DNA from: Eubacterium sp.
Lineage (GTDB): Bacteria; Bacillota; Clostridia; Lachnospirales; Lachnospiraceae
DNA: 64,000 nucleotides
Assembly: GCA_024698585.1 (NCBI GenBank)
Contig: JAILRB010000021.1
Span: 62,001 to 126,000, forward strand
Direction of reading: 5' to 3'
Part shown: positions 55,283 through 64,000 of the stretch, one piece after another
How the letters are laid out: each line of letters begins with the position of its first letter
Position numbering within the stretch: position 1 is the first letter of the stretch
Program-made: the position numbers and the translations under genes
The notes under the pieces: model-generated
The model's database searches: none
Seen by the model: the letters and a program-made list of their open reading frames with translations, nothing else
Told to the model about the DNA's origin: nothing

Positions 55283-57559
55283 TTATCCCATGGTTCTTTC
55301 AATATCAATAATACTGTCAATGGAACGAATCTTCTTAATCAGTCCATTTAACTCATCCGTTCCCTGAATCTCAAAGCCCATGGAGATGGTGGCAACATCA
55401 GATTTGCTCACACGACTGCTCATGGACATAACGTCGATATTTCTCTCTGTGAACACTTTGGAAAGGTCTGCCAGAATACCAACACGGTTATGTGCATAAA
55501 TGGCAATTTCAGCCATATATTTGCCATCCTGCTGACCTTCATCCGCAGCCCAGCTGGCTTCAATCAGTCTGGCTCTGTCAAAGTCAGGCAGATTCAGGAT
55601 ATTAATACAATCGGTTCGATGAATGGAAACACCACGTCCGCGAGTAACAAATCCTACGATTTCGTCTCCCGGTACCGGACTACAACATTTCGAGAATCGA
55701 ACCGCCACATCATCCATACCTTCCACGATGATTCCACTCTTGGAAGATTTTGATGTGCTTTCTCTCTTATAATCAGCCGCTGCTTCCAGCACTTCCTCAT
55801 CGGTAACCGGCTTCTTATGATCCTTCTCATATTCGTCCAACAGTTTATTGACAATCTGTCCTTCCTTCAGTCCACCATGCCCGATGGAAGCCATCAAAGA
55901 ATTCCAGTCCTTGTAACTGTATTTCAGACGAACCTTATCCATATATTCCGGTTTCAAAATATCTGCAAGCACAATTCCCTTTGCCTTACAATATTTATCC
56001 ACCATGTCTTTTCCTTTAACAACATTTTCTTCTTTGTTCTGCTGTTTAAACCACTGGTTGATTTTGTTCTTTGCCTGTGTACTCTTTACAATCTTCAGCC
56101 AGTCCATGCTTGGTCCGGTTGAATTATTGGAAGTCACGATTTCCAGACGGTCACCATTCTGAATCTTGTAATCAATGTTTACCATCTTTCCATTGACACG
56201 GGCGCCAATCATTTTATTCCCTACCGCACTATGAATGCTGTAAGCAAAGTCAATCGGCGTGGAACCGTTCGGAAGATTCTTTAAATCTCCGTTTGGTGTG
56301 AAACAATATACATATTCCGAGAACATGTTTAAATCGTCTTTTAACAGATTTAAGAATTCATGGTTATCAGACAAATCTCTCTGCCATTCCAGAATCTGTC
56401 TCAGCCACGCAATCTTCTGTTCCTCATTGTTTCCATCACCGGTAATGTTTTCCTTATATTTCCAATGAGCTGCGATACCATATTCCGCAGTCTTATGCAT
56501 TTCCATGGTACGAATCTGAATTTCAAATGGCTGTCCGTTCGGTCCAATCAACGTCGTATGCAATGACTGGTACATATTCTGCTTCGGCATGGCAATGTAA
56601 TCTTTAAAACGTCCCGGTACCGGGGTGTATTTTTCATGAATGATTCCCAAGGCACCATAGCATTCCATAACGGAATCCACAATGATACGGATGGCAAATA
56701 CATCGTAAATCTGATCCAGTGTCTTGTTCTGATTCACCATCTTTTTATAGATACTGAAATAATGCTTTACTCGACCATCAATAGTCGCTTTAATTCCAGC
56801 CTTTTCAATATGACCTGCCACTTCTGCAATCAGGTCTGCCATAAATTCTTCACGATGCTCCAGACGTTCATGAACGCCATCCACGATTTCACGATAACGT
56901 TCCGGCTCCAGATAACGAAGAGCCAAGTCGTCTAATTCAATCTTAATCTTGGAAATACCGAGTCTGTCAGCAATCGGTGAATAGATATCCATGGTCTCAC
57001 GGGATTTTTCTTTCTGCTTTTCCGGTCTCATATACTGCAAGGTACGCATGTTATGCAGACGGTCAGCCAGTTTAATCAGAATAACACGAATATCCTTCGC
57101 CATGGCGAGGAACATCTTTCGCAGATTTTCTGCCTGTTCCTCAACTTTATCCATATCATAATCTAACTTTGTTAATTTTGTTACACCATCCACCAGGTCA
57201 GTAATTTCAACACCAAATTCCTTAATCATCTGTTCCCTGGTAACGGTAGTGTCTTCCATGACATCATGAAGCAATCCTGCCATGATGGACTCTTTATCCA
57301 ATTCCAAATCCGCTAAGATTAAAGCGGTATGAAGTGGATGAATAATATAAGGTTCTCCGGATTTTCTCTTCTGGTCTCCATGAGAAGCCTTTGCGAACTC
57401 ATAGCCTCGTTCAATTAATTCCAAATCGTCAGCTGACGGATGATAGTGCTTAATCTTATCAATTAAGCGTGCATACAGTTCCTCCGGTGTTGCATGTTCC
57501 TCTTCTTTTGGAATCACACCATGATTTTCAATTTTTACGTTTCTGATTTCTTCGCTCAT
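55283..57559 (-). CDS. relA: Bifunctional (p)ppGpp synthetase/hydrolase RelA/SpoT
   Basis: This is the long RSH enzyme of the stringent response. The ATG at 57559 follows AGAAGGTG and gives 758 aa. Domains in order: HD hydrolase (about 50-200, AGLLHDVMEDT), synthetase (about 245-365, GRVKHYFSIYKKM and YDVFAIRII), TGS (about 405-465, FTPNGDLKNLPNGSTPIDFAYSIHS), a zinc-finger/helical part with FSKCCSPVPGDEIVGFVTRGRGVSIHRTDC and a C-terminal ACT domain (EIAIYAHNRVGILADLSKVF). Both active sites appear intact. It follows apt after 72 nt, in the order common in Firmicutes. Confidence 0.97.
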   Translation of the reverse strand: MSEEIRNVKIENHGVIPKEEEHATPEELYARLIDKIKHYHPSADDLELIERGYEFAKASHGDQKRKSGEPYIIHPLHTALILADLELDKESIMAGLLHDVMEDTTVTREQMIKEFGVEITDLVDGVTKLTKLDYDMDKVEEQAENLRKMFLAMAKDIRVILIKLADRLHNMRTLQYMRPEKQKEKSRETMDIYSPIADRLGISKIKIELDDLALRYLEPERYREIVDGVHERLEHREEFMADLIAEVAGHIEKAGIKATIDGRVKHYFSIYKKMVNQNKTLDQIYDVFAIRIIVDSVMECYGALGIIHEKYTPVPGRFKDYIAMPKQNMYQSLHTTLIGPNGQPFEIQIRTMEMHKTAEYGIAAHWKYKENITGDGNNEEQKIAWLRQILEWQRDLSDNHEFLNLLKDDLNMFSEYVYCFTPNGDLKNLPNGSTPIDFAYSIHSAVGNKMIGARVNGKMVNIDYKIQNGDRLEIVTSNNSTGPSMDWLKIVKSTQAKNKINQWFKQQNKEENVVKGKDMVDKYCKAKGIVLADILKPEYMDKVRLKYSYKDWNSLMASIGHGGLKEGQIVNKLLDEYEKDHKKPVTDEEVLEAAADYKRESTSKSSKSGIIVEGMDDVAVRFSKCCSPVPGDEIVGFVTRGRGVSIHRTDCINILNLPDFDRARLIEASWAADEGQQDGKYMAEIAIYAHNRVGILADLSKVFTERNIDVMSMSSRVSKSDVATISMGFEIQGTDELNGLIKKIRSIDSIIDIERTMG

Positions 57560-57631
57560 AGTCAACACCTTCTCCCTTTCTTCTGAACAATTTTTCTCCT
57601 CAAATTCGAAGACTCTCCCCAGGTTCGAATT

Positions 57632-58207
57632 CTATTTTCCATCATAAGTAACCACTGCTTCCACGTTATAATTCTTCAGTTTTTCTCTCCCCTTTAATCC
57701 TGCTAATTCAATCAGGAATAAACATCCCACTACTTCTCCACCAAGCTGTTCAATCAGTTTAATGGACGCTTCTATGGTACCACCGGTTGCAATTAAATCA
57801 TCCACAATTAATACCTTCTGTCCCGGCTTGATTGCATCCGTATGAATTTCAATTTCTGCCTGTCCATATTCCAAATCATATTTCTGAGAAATAGTCTCGC
57901 AAGGAAGCTTTCCTTTTTTACGAACAGGAATGAATCCCTTCTTCCAATCCTTTGCAATCGGCATACCAAAAATAAATCCTCTGGATTCCAGACCAACGAT
58001 TGCATCCACATCCTCTTTTAAGTAGTCAGCCACTTTCTCCATGGCTTCCACGGATGTTACCAATCCCTCTGCATCCTGTATCACCGTTGTGACATCTCTG
58101 AAGATAATTCCCGGTTCCGGAAAATCAGGAATACTTCTCACATAAGTATCTACCTGTTCTGCCAATGCTTTTCTCTCATTTTCTTTTAGTTTTAATGCTT
58201 CCTGCAT
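57632..58207 (-). CDS. apt: Adenine phosphoribosyltransferase
   Basis: Apt salvages adenine with PRPP to AMP. The ATG at 58207 follows GGAGGAG and gives 191 aa; a longer frame to 58243 overlaps recJ. Signature parts are YVRSIPDFPEPGIIFRDVT near the N-terminus, VGLESRGFIFGMPIA and the PRPP loop VLIVDDLIATGGTIEA near residue 130. It lies between recJ and relA. Confidence 0.96.
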   Translation of the reverse strand: MQEALKLKENERKALAEQVDTYVRSIPDFPEPGIIFRDVTTVIQDAEGLVTSVEAMEKVADYLKEDVDAIVGLESRGFIFGMPIAKDWKKGFIPVRKKGKLPCETISQKYDLEYGQAEIEIHTDAIKPGQKVLIVDDLIATGGTIEASIKLIEQLGGEVVGCLFLIELAGLKGREKLKNYNVEAVVTYDGK

Positions 58208-58236
58208 GTCTTCTCCTCCACGTATCATTAATCTAT

Positions 58237-59991
58237 TTAACAAAATCTGTCGATAATCAGCTGTAAACTTTGTCTTCCCTGAAATTCATTGATTGACGGA
58301 TAATAGGTCGCCATAAACCGAATTTTATTCGTTCTGCCGGACATTGCCTTATCAATTTCTTCCTGACCGAACCGTTCCTTTAAAAAAGCAAGAAACTGAT
58401 CCGTCCGCTGAAACAGAATTCCTTCCATCCTCGTATGATGTTCATCTTCCAAAAACATGGATAGAACATTTCCCTGTTTTCCTCTGATTTTCAGATGAAC
58501 CAATTGAAGATTCTTTTCTGCAAAAACCGGCTTCGGATTTCCATTGCCAAAAGGCTCCAAAACCTTCAGTTCTTCAATCAATTCCCTGGATACATATTCC
58601 AAAGGTAATTGCATATCTATCCATACCTTTAAATATAAGTCATCTTCAGATAAATTACAATTTTCATTTAACGTTTTTCGCAAAATTTCTACATTTTCTT
58701 TCGGCAAAGACACCCCTGCCGCTAATTTATGTCCTCCAAACTTCGTAAGCAGGTCTTTAATCTCCATAAGTTTTTCAAACATGTCATATTCTTCAATGGA
58801 TCTTCCGGAACCTTTTACCCCCTCTTCTCCATCGGTCAGAATGAAGGTGGGCTTATTAAATTCCTCCCGAACTTTCCCGGCAATGATTCCGGCGATACTC
58901 TCATGACATTTCGGGAAATATAAAACCAGCACTTTATCCTCGCATCGGGCTGCTTCCCGAATTGCTTCCAGACGATAATGCTCCGTCATTTCCTTTCGTT
59001 CCGCATTGAGTTTACAGATTTCCTGCGCCAGACGGTCTGCCTGCTCCACATCCTTTGCATCCAGCAAATCAATGGCTTTTTTTGCAGTATCCAGTCTTCC
59101 GCTGGCATTCAGCCCCGGACCAATAACAAAGCCAAGATGGTACGGCGTAATGTTCTTTTCCGCCAATTGATTGGCATGAATCAGGGCATTAATTCCAATA
59201 TCACGGCATTCCTTTAACAGCTCAATGCCATACTTTACAATCGCTCTGTTTTCACCCACCAGACGCATCACATCACAAACCGTGGCAATGGCTCCGTAAG
59301 GAAGAAGTTTCTTCACCTTTTCTACGGACTGATTTCTACTTTCATACACTGCACGAATGAACTGATATGCCACCATGGCACCGCATAGTTCCTTGAAAGG
59401 ATAGTCACAATCCTGTTGTTTATGATTGACGATTGCATCTGCCGGTGGAATCAGGTACTTTGTTGTCCCATCCACCAGTTCAAAAGGAACTTCATGATGG
59501 TCTGTAATAATAACAGACATTCCCAAACGCTTTGCCTCTTTTACCGGCTCCATGGCAGCAATTCCATTGTCACAGGTAATGATGGTATCAATACCATCCT
59601 CATATGCATTCTGAATCAATCGTTCATTGATTCCATAACCGTCTTCGATTCGATGTGGCACCACGATATCAACCAGTGCCCCCATTTCACGGAGGGAACG
59701 AAGAAGCATATACCCGGAACAGATACCATCCACATCATAATCGCAGATGATTCTGATTTTTACCTGAGAATCAATTTTAATATTGATTAAATCCACCGCC
59801 TGATCCATGTCCTTAAACAACCAGGGCGAACTTAATGCAGAAATATCCGGATATAGATATTGCTCCATTTCTTCCTCACTGACCACGTCTCTGTTTCGAA
59901 TCAACCGTGCCGTAATCGGACTAATATGATATTTTTTTCCAATGCCGTTAAAATCGGCTTTTTTCGTCTGTAAATACCATCGTTCCTTCAT
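58237..59991 (-). CDS. recJ: Single-stranded-DNA-specific exonuclease RecJ
   Basis: RecJ degrades single-stranded DNA 5' to 3' in recombination and mismatch repair. The ATG at 59991 follows AAGGTGG and gives 584 aa. DHH-family motifs are IICDYDVDGICSGYMLLRSL (motif I), ITCDNGIAA and VIITDHHEVPFEL (motif III), AICDV-like ATVCDVMRLVG, and FVIGPGLNASGRLD. The DHHA1 domain and C-terminal OB-like part follow. Longer than 530 aa but without the extended C-terminal segment of some Bacilli. It lies between secDF and apt. Confidence 0.96.
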   Translation of the reverse strand: MKERWYLQTKKADFNGIGKKYHISPITARLIRNRDVVSEEEMEQYLYPDISALSSPWLFKDMDQAVDLINIKIDSQVKIRIICDYDVDGICSGYMLLRSLREMGALVDIVVPHRIEDGYGINERLIQNAYEDGIDTIITCDNGIAAMEPVKEAKRLGMSVIITDHHEVPFELVDGTTKYLIPPADAIVNHKQQDCDYPFKELCGAMVAYQFIRAVYESRNQSVEKVKKLLPYGAIATVCDVMRLVGENRAIVKYGIELLKECRDIGINALIHANQLAEKNITPYHLGFVIGPGLNASGRLDTAKKAIDLLDAKDVEQADRLAQEICKLNAERKEMTEHYRLEAIREAARCEDKVLVLYFPKCHESIAGIIAGKVREEFNKPTFILTDGEEGVKGSGRSIEEYDMFEKLMEIKDLLTKFGGHKLAAGVSLPKENVEILRKTLNENCNLSEDDLYLKVWIDMQLPLEYVSRELIEELKVLEPFGNGNPKPVFAEKNLQLVHLKIRGKQGNVLSMFLEDEHHTRMEGILFQRTDQFLAFLKERFGQEEIDKAMSGRTNKIRFMATYYPSINEFQGRQSLQLIIDRFC

Positions 59992-60013
59992 GTATTTGTT
60001 CCACCTTATGTTG

Positions 60014-60045
60014 AACAGCCCTCTGCCAACTGGCAGGGGGCTGTT
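60014..60045. repeat. Strong hairpin in the secDF-recJ gap
   Basis: AACAGCCC..CTGCCA and TGGCAG..GGGCTGTT pair over 14-15 bp with a two-base loop. No T run follows on the minus strand, so it is more likely an mRNA processing or stability element than a terminator; it lies 22 nt before the recJ start. Confidence 0.7.
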
Positions 60046-60070
60046 ATGATAATTCTTATAAATTGAATTC

Positions 60071-62326
60071 TTATTCTGCTTTCTTTTCTGCACCCTTCTT
60101 CATTACATACCATAATGAACCTGTTACACAAACAGATGAGTACATACCGGCAATAACACCAACCATCAATGGTAATGTAAATTCTCTGATAGAAGATACA
60201 CCCATGATGAAAATCATAAAGATCATAACGAATGTTGTTAATGTTGTGTAGATACTTCTTGTTAATGTCTGTGTAATACTTGCATTAACCACATCAATCA
60301 ACTGATCACCACGCTTCATGGACGCTCTGTTTTCACGAATTCTATCGAAGATAACGATTGTGGCATTGATAGAGTAACCGACGATAGTCAACAGACAGGC
60401 AATGAATGTTGTACCAACAGTAACTCTTGAAATACCATAGAATCCTACAACAACTAATACGTCATGTACTAAAGCAACAACCGCTGCCAAAGCGAACTGG
60501 ATGTTCTTGAATCGAATCCAGATGTAAATCAACATACAAATTGTAGCAATGATTGTAGCGAGAACAGCGTCTCTTCTCATTTCTGAACTGATTGTATCAG
60601 AAATTTCTGTATTACCGAAGTTTTCTTCTTTATCGACTGCCTTAAAGTTCTTAACTAAAGTTTCTCTAACTTTCTTGAATTCTTCTTCACTTAATGATCT
60701 AGTCTTAATCTTATATAACTTTCTGTTTGCAGTATCCTGCTGTCCCTGAACGTCTGTTGTATTTAAGATTTTTTCAAGTTCCGGCTTAATGGAATCATTG
60801 AAGTAGTTTACATCATATTCTTTTGCGAACTCAACATCGATGGAGATACCACCCTTGAATTCGATACTGTAATCGAATGCTGATCCCTTTGATGCATGGA
60901 ATGCGATGGAACCTAAACCAATTACAATAGTAACAATTGAAACGGTAAATAAGATTGCTTTCTTCTGAACGAATTCAATGGTCTTTCTGATTTTTTCCTT
61001 ACCATAGAATTTTTCTGTCTGGAATCCCATGTAGTACAGTAACCAAACAAGTGCTCTGGAAATAACAAGTGATGCGAACAACTGAACTAAAATACCGATA
61101 GCAAGTGTTGTTGCAAATCCCTGAACTGTTCCTGAACCTCTCCAAAGAAGTACTAATGCAGCAATTAATGTTGTGATGTTACCATCCACGATTGCTGATG
61201 TAGCCTTCTGGAAACCTGTATGAATTGCATTCTGAACCTGACGTCCTGCAGCAATTTCTTCACGAATACGAGCGTAAATAATTACGTTCGCATCTACTGC
61301 CATACCGATATCCAGGATAATACCTGCGATACCAGGAAGTGTTAATGTCAAATCAAATCCGTTTAATGCTAAAAGCATCATTTCAACATATGCTACTAAT
61401 GATAATGCAGCTGCAAGTCCCGGAATTCTGTATACAAATAATAAGAAGATACAGATAATAATAAATCCGATTAAACCAGCCTTCAAACTCTTAGATAATG
61501 CATCATTACCAAGCTGAGCACTCTGTACGCTATGGCTTAATTCCTTGATTTCAGCTTTTAATCCACCGATACGAATGTTTGTAGCAAGGTCATTTGCTTC
61601 ATCAATAGTCTTAAAACTACCACTGATTTCACAAGAACCACCTGTAATTGCTTCATTAATGTTTGGTGCTGTGATTACTTCGTTATTGTAAATAATGTAG
61701 TTCTGCTTTCCAACATTTGCAGTTGTCATGTCAGCGAATTTCTTTCCACCTTCACTGGTAAATGTTACATTAACTACATTTTCAAGTTCGTTCGTCTTAT
61801 CATCGGCTCTGCTGGCACCCTTTGCATCAGCAACTTCATCACCGGTCAACCAAACTTTGTAGTATCCTTCCTGATACTTAATGTAGTCTTCATTCTTTAA
61901 CTCTTCTTCTGTCGGTGTGTAACCGTCTTCCGCAGCGGTAGTGAAGTACATCTTACCCGGCTTACCTAATTCATCAACAGCTTTATCAGCATCATATGCA
62001 CCTGGAATTTCAACAGTGATTCTGTTGTCACCTTCTCTGTATGCTGTTGCTTCAGAACTGAACTTGCTCTGAACTCTCTTTTCAAGCTTTGCTCTGGTAT
62101 CTGCAATATCCTTCTGGCTGGCACCCTTTTCCACTTCATAAGTAATACTTGTACCACCCTTTAAGTCTAATCCCTGTGTGATATAAGAGGCTTTACCTCT
62201 GTCTCCGATTCCAGGAATTTTCTTTGGGATACCCCACATTACAATTGCACCCGCAACGACTACAAGTACCATGCATAAAATAAAGCATGAGATACTTTTT
62301 GCCTTACTCATTGTTTTAAACTTCAT
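60071..62326 (-). CDS. secDF: Fused protein translocase subunit SecDF
   Basis: SecDF is the proton-driven helper of SecYEG export. The 751-aa protein combines SecD and SecF, as in Bacillus. It starts MKFKTMSKAKSISCF behind AGAGGTT, has a first helix, the P1 periplasmic domain (about 45-265, DTRAKLEKRVQSK, YKVWLTGDEV, GSCEISGSF), five SecD helices with ALNGFDLTLTLPGIAGIILDIGMAVDANVIIYARIREE (proton relay region), then the SecF half with KGGISIDVEF, VVALVHDVLVVVGFYG and the second NATIVIFDRIRENR. A lipoprotein with a copy of the P1 domain precedes it. Confidence 0.97.
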   Translation of the reverse strand: MKFKTMSKAKSISCFILCMVLVVVAGAIVMWGIPKKIPGIGDRGKASYITQGLDLKGGTSITYEVEKGASQKDIADTRAKLEKRVQSKFSSEATAYREGDNRITVEIPGAYDADKAVDELGKPGKMYFTTAAEDGYTPTEEELKNEDYIKYQEGYYKVWLTGDEVADAKGASRADDKTNELENVVNVTFTSEGGKKFADMTTANVGKQNYIIYNNEVITAPNINEAITGGSCEISGSFKTIDEANDLATNIRIGGLKAEIKELSHSVQSAQLGNDALSKSLKAGLIGFIIICIFLLFVYRIPGLAAALSLVAYVEMMLLALNGFDLTLTLPGIAGIILDIGMAVDANVIIYARIREEIAAGRQVQNAIHTGFQKATSAIVDGNITTLIAALVLLWRGSGTVQGFATTLAIGILVQLFASLVISRALVWLLYYMGFQTEKFYGKEKIRKTIEFVQKKAILFTVSIVTIVIGLGSIAFHASKGSAFDYSIEFKGGISIDVEFAKEYDVNYFNDSIKPELEKILNTTDVQGQQDTANRKLYKIKTRSLSEEEFKKVRETLVKNFKAVDKEENFGNTEISDTISSEMRRDAVLATIIATICMLIYIWIRFKNIQFALAAVVALVHDVLVVVGFYGISRVTVGTTFIACLLTIVGYSINATIVIFDRIRENRASMKRGDQLIDVVNASITQTLTRSIYTTLTTFVMIFMIFIMGVSSIREFTLPLMVGVIAGMYSSVCVTGSLWYVMKKGAEKKAE

Positions 62327-62405
62327 TTTCTAACCTCTTTCTAAGCCAATCGACTTATTTTATATCGCCGTCTCCTCCGGCTGTCCTTATACGGCTAAAA
62401 CCGCT

Positions 62406-63155
62406 TTATTTTTTTGTACCACAATCAACTTTCTTAACTTCTGCTTTCAAGCATCCGCTATTGATTTGTGCCGCAATCACCGATGCATGTCCAATGGAAT
62501 CACAACCACTGATTACACACGCACCACAGGTAATCGCTTCAGCAATCATCGGCGAAACAACCTCTTGTTCATCCAAGATAATGAAATTCTGAACTCCTAC
62601 ATTGGATGATGTCATTTCTGAAAACTTATCTGCCCCCTCACTGTTAAACGAAACATTGATGACATTCTCTGTTATACCCTCGTCATCTATCTGGGTGGCA
62701 GCATCTGCTTTTTCCACATCGTTTCCTGTAAGCCAAACCTTGTAATAAGTTTCGTTCAACTTGATATAAGATTCACTTTCCAGTTCTTCCTTTGTCGGTT
62801 CATACCCGTCTTTTGCTTTTATGGTAAAAAACAGTTTTCCCGGTTTCGCAAGTTCATCCAGTTGTTCTTCTATGTCATACTTTTCCGGAATATTGACTTT
62901 GATCTTATCATCTTCCTGAAGGTATGCCTTCGCATCCGGTGTATACAAAGATTTTGCTCTCTTTTCAAGTATCGCTCTGGTATCTTCCAAATCCTTCGGA
63001 TTGGTTCCTGCCTGAACTTCATAAACAACCCATGTTCCCTTTTTCATGCCGTCGTTTACCTTGGCTTCTTTCTTTTCCGGTGTTCCACATGCTGTCAAAG
63101 CACCAATTGACAAAATCATTGTCATATATAAAATACTAAGCTTTATCTTCTTCAT
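62406..63155 (-). CDS. Lipoprotein consisting of a SecD P1 domain, Cys-enriched
   Basis: The 249-aa protein has a lipoprotein signal (lipobox around GALTAC, Cys23) and then matches the SecDF P1 domain along its whole length: DTRAILEKRAKS (59-70) versus DTRAKLEKRVQS, YYKVWLTGNDV versus YYKVWLTGDEV, GVQNFIILDEQEVVSPMIAEAI versus GKQNYIIYNNEVITAPNINEAI. The match stops before the second SecD membrane helix. Besides Cys23 it has five Cys (210, 213, 218, 235, 245), while SecDF has only the one corresponding to 213. It is 12 nt after scfB and 79 nt before secDF. A recent tandem duplication of the 5' half of secDF is the likely origin; function unknown. Confidence 0.82.
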   Translation of the reverse strand: MKKIKLSILYMTMILSIGALTACGTPEKKEAKVNDGMKKGTWVVYEVQAGTNPKDLEDTRAILEKRAKSLYTPDAKAYLQEDDKIKVNIPEKYDIEEQLDELAKPGKLFFTIKAKDGYEPTKEELESESYIKLNETYYKVWLTGNDVEKADAATQIDDEGITENVINVSFNSEGADKFSEMTSSNVGVQNFIILDEQEVVSPMIAEAITCGACVISGCDSIGHASVIAAQINSGCLKAEVKKVDCGTKK

Positions 63156-63166
63156 TTTTATCCCCT

Positions 63167-64000
63167 TTATTCATCGGCCAAGGCCGCTTTAATCATAATT
63201 GAGCACTCTACTCTCTTCCGTTCCATTTCACACCCGACTTCATAAGCATCGTTAATATTTCCATGGAAGTTATAGGAGTTTGCTGCACAACCGCCGCTGC
63301 AATAGAATCTTGCAAAGCAGTTCTTACACTTTTCTTTCGTGTATACGTTACAACAACCGAATTCTTTCACGATTTCCGGTTTTGTAATTCCATCATCCAC
63401 ATTTCCCAGCAGGAATTCTTCATTTCCAACAAACTGGTGACACGGATACAAGTCACCCCAAGGCGTTACCGCCAAGTACTCTGTTCCGGATCCACAACCG
63501 GACAGACGCTTGTAAACACAAGGTCCCTGCTGCAAATCAATCATGAAGTGGAAGAAGTTAAATCCTCGTCCTTCCTTCTCACGCTTGATGTACTCCAGTG
63601 CCAGTTTATCATATTCCTCTAAAATCTGAGGAAGATTTTCCTCACGAATGGAATATGGATCATCATCCGGTCCTACAACCGGTTCAATGGACATCTGTTT
63701 AAATCCTAAATCTGCAAAATGTTTTACATCCTCTGAAAAATCCAGATTGTTTCTTGTGAATGTTCCACGAATGTAATAATTCATCTGGTTTCTGCTCTCC
63801 GCAAGTTTCTGGAACTTCGGAACAATCAAATCGTAACTTCCCTTTCCGTTACGGAACGGTCTCATTCGATCATTGACTTCCTTTCGTCCATCCAGACTGA
63901 TTACAACATTGGACATTTCTTTATTCAAATATTCCATGATTTCATCATTGAGCAACACGCCATTGGTGGTCAATGTGAATCGGAACTTTTTATTGTTCGG
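63167..64000 (-). CDS. scfB: SCIFF maturase, radical SAM protein (5' part beyond window)
   Basis: The frame is open to the window edge, so the start and the radical SAM CxxxCxxC are missing. The remaining 277 codons include the partial barrel (FTLTTNGVLLND, VVISLDGRKEVNDRMRPFRNG) and a SPASM-type Cys-rich end: CVYKRLSGCGSGTEYLAVTP, YPCHQFVGNEEFLLGN, GCCNVYTKEKCKNCFARFYCSGGCAANSY. This pattern matches the maturase of the SCIFF (six cysteines in forty-five) peptide, which forms thioether links. scfA would be expected upstream, outside the window. The order scfB then secD/secF is typical of Clostridia. Confidence 0.85.
   Translation of the reverse strand, partial: PNNKKFRFTLTTNGVLLNDEIMEYLNKEMSNVVISLDGRKEVNDRMRPFRNGKGSYDLIVPKFQKLAESRNQMNYYIRGTFTRNNLDFSEDVKHFADLGFKQMSIEPVVGPDDDPYSIREENLPQILEEYDKLALEYIKREKEGRGFNFFHFMIDLQQGPCVYKRLSGCGSGTEYLAVTPWGDLYPCHQFVGNEEFLLGNVDDGITKPEIVKEFGCCNVYTKEKCKNCFARFYCSGGCAANSYNFHGNINDAYEVGCEMERKRVECSIMIKAALADE

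Noticed and set aside
57603-57631. AATTCGAA/TTCGAATT hairpin between apt and relA as a terminator
   Set aside because: AT-rich stem without a T run; the genes appear to be co-transcribed.
1-64000. Mobile elements, prophage, restriction or defence systems
   Set aside because: No transposase, integrase, phage or defence gene was found; gene content is core metabolism, translation and envelope.

Overview
The window is a compact, AT-rich Firmicutes chromosome segment, most likely from the Lachnospiraceae (Clostridia). The reasons are: T-box leaders on trpEGDCBA and pheST; nearly every gene preceded by a strong AGGAGG-type site; the chain scfB-secDF-recJ-apt-relA-hemZ-hisS-aspS that is common in Clostridia; MBOAT/DHHW/DUF4358/SGNH surface-modification genes; and Lys-rich secreted NodB deacetylases. 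No phage, IS element, CRISPR array, tRNA or rRNA was seen. Almost all genes lie on the minus strand; four (two of them enzymes with known roles in wall or amino-acid metabolism) are on the plus strand.

Layout. 1-737: start of a thiamine transporter gene (thiT), cut by the window edge. 930-7135: tryptophan operon trpE-G-D-C-B-A behind a Trp T-box; trpF is absent. 7196-9046: UDP-galactopyranose mutase and a GT2 glycosyltransferase (galactofuranose-type glycans). 9154-11235: EF-G-like GTPase. 11462-13732 (+): secreted Big_2/NodB deacetylase and prephenate dehydrogenase tyrA. 13794-20833 (-): aroA, queA and dtd downstream of a surface acyl-transfer module (SGNH-like, DUF4358, MBOAT, DHHW). 20947-24750: pheS-pheT with a Phe T-box. 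24864-29200: YihY-type membrane protein, SpoIID-like protein, a structured RNA resembling 6S RNA, and pckA. 29259-37259: EAL protein, C39-like cysteine peptidase, left-handed beta-helix acetyltransferase, glmS, topB, yfbR, with a cluster of palindromic repeats beside glmS. 37599-44016: second NodB protein, ECF sigma/anti-sigma pair, thrC, leuCD. 44106-49121: bPH2 membrane pair, YtqA-type radical SAM protein, a second ECF sigma factor with an RsgI-like anti-sigma factor, and DUF1294. 49177-64000: aspS, hisS, hemZ, metallo-hydrolase, a SecD-like membrane protein, relA, apt, recJ, secDF, a SecD-P1 lipoprotein and the 3' part of scfB.

How the parts fit. Aromatic amino-acid supply (aroA, tyrA, trp) and its use (pheST) are spread over the first 24 kb, with charged-tRNA sensing by two T-boxes. 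Envelope building is a second theme: glf/GT2, NodB enzymes, MBOAT/DHHW, GlmS with a GlmU-like acetyltransferase. The last 15 kb joins translation, stringent response, purine salvage and protein export.

The most unusual point is in the export run. The periplasmic P1 module of SecD occurs three times there: in SecDF itself, in a stand-alone lipoprotein that has gained cysteines and sits between scfB (the SCIFF maturase) and secDF, and in a diverged membrane-anchored protein after relA. Other points worth checking are an SGNH-like hydrolase whose nucleophile position reads Cys, an RsgI-type Asn-Pro autoproteolysis motif in the anti-sigma factor of an ECF sigma, the missing trpF, and the 6S-like RNA just upstream of the SpoIID gene.
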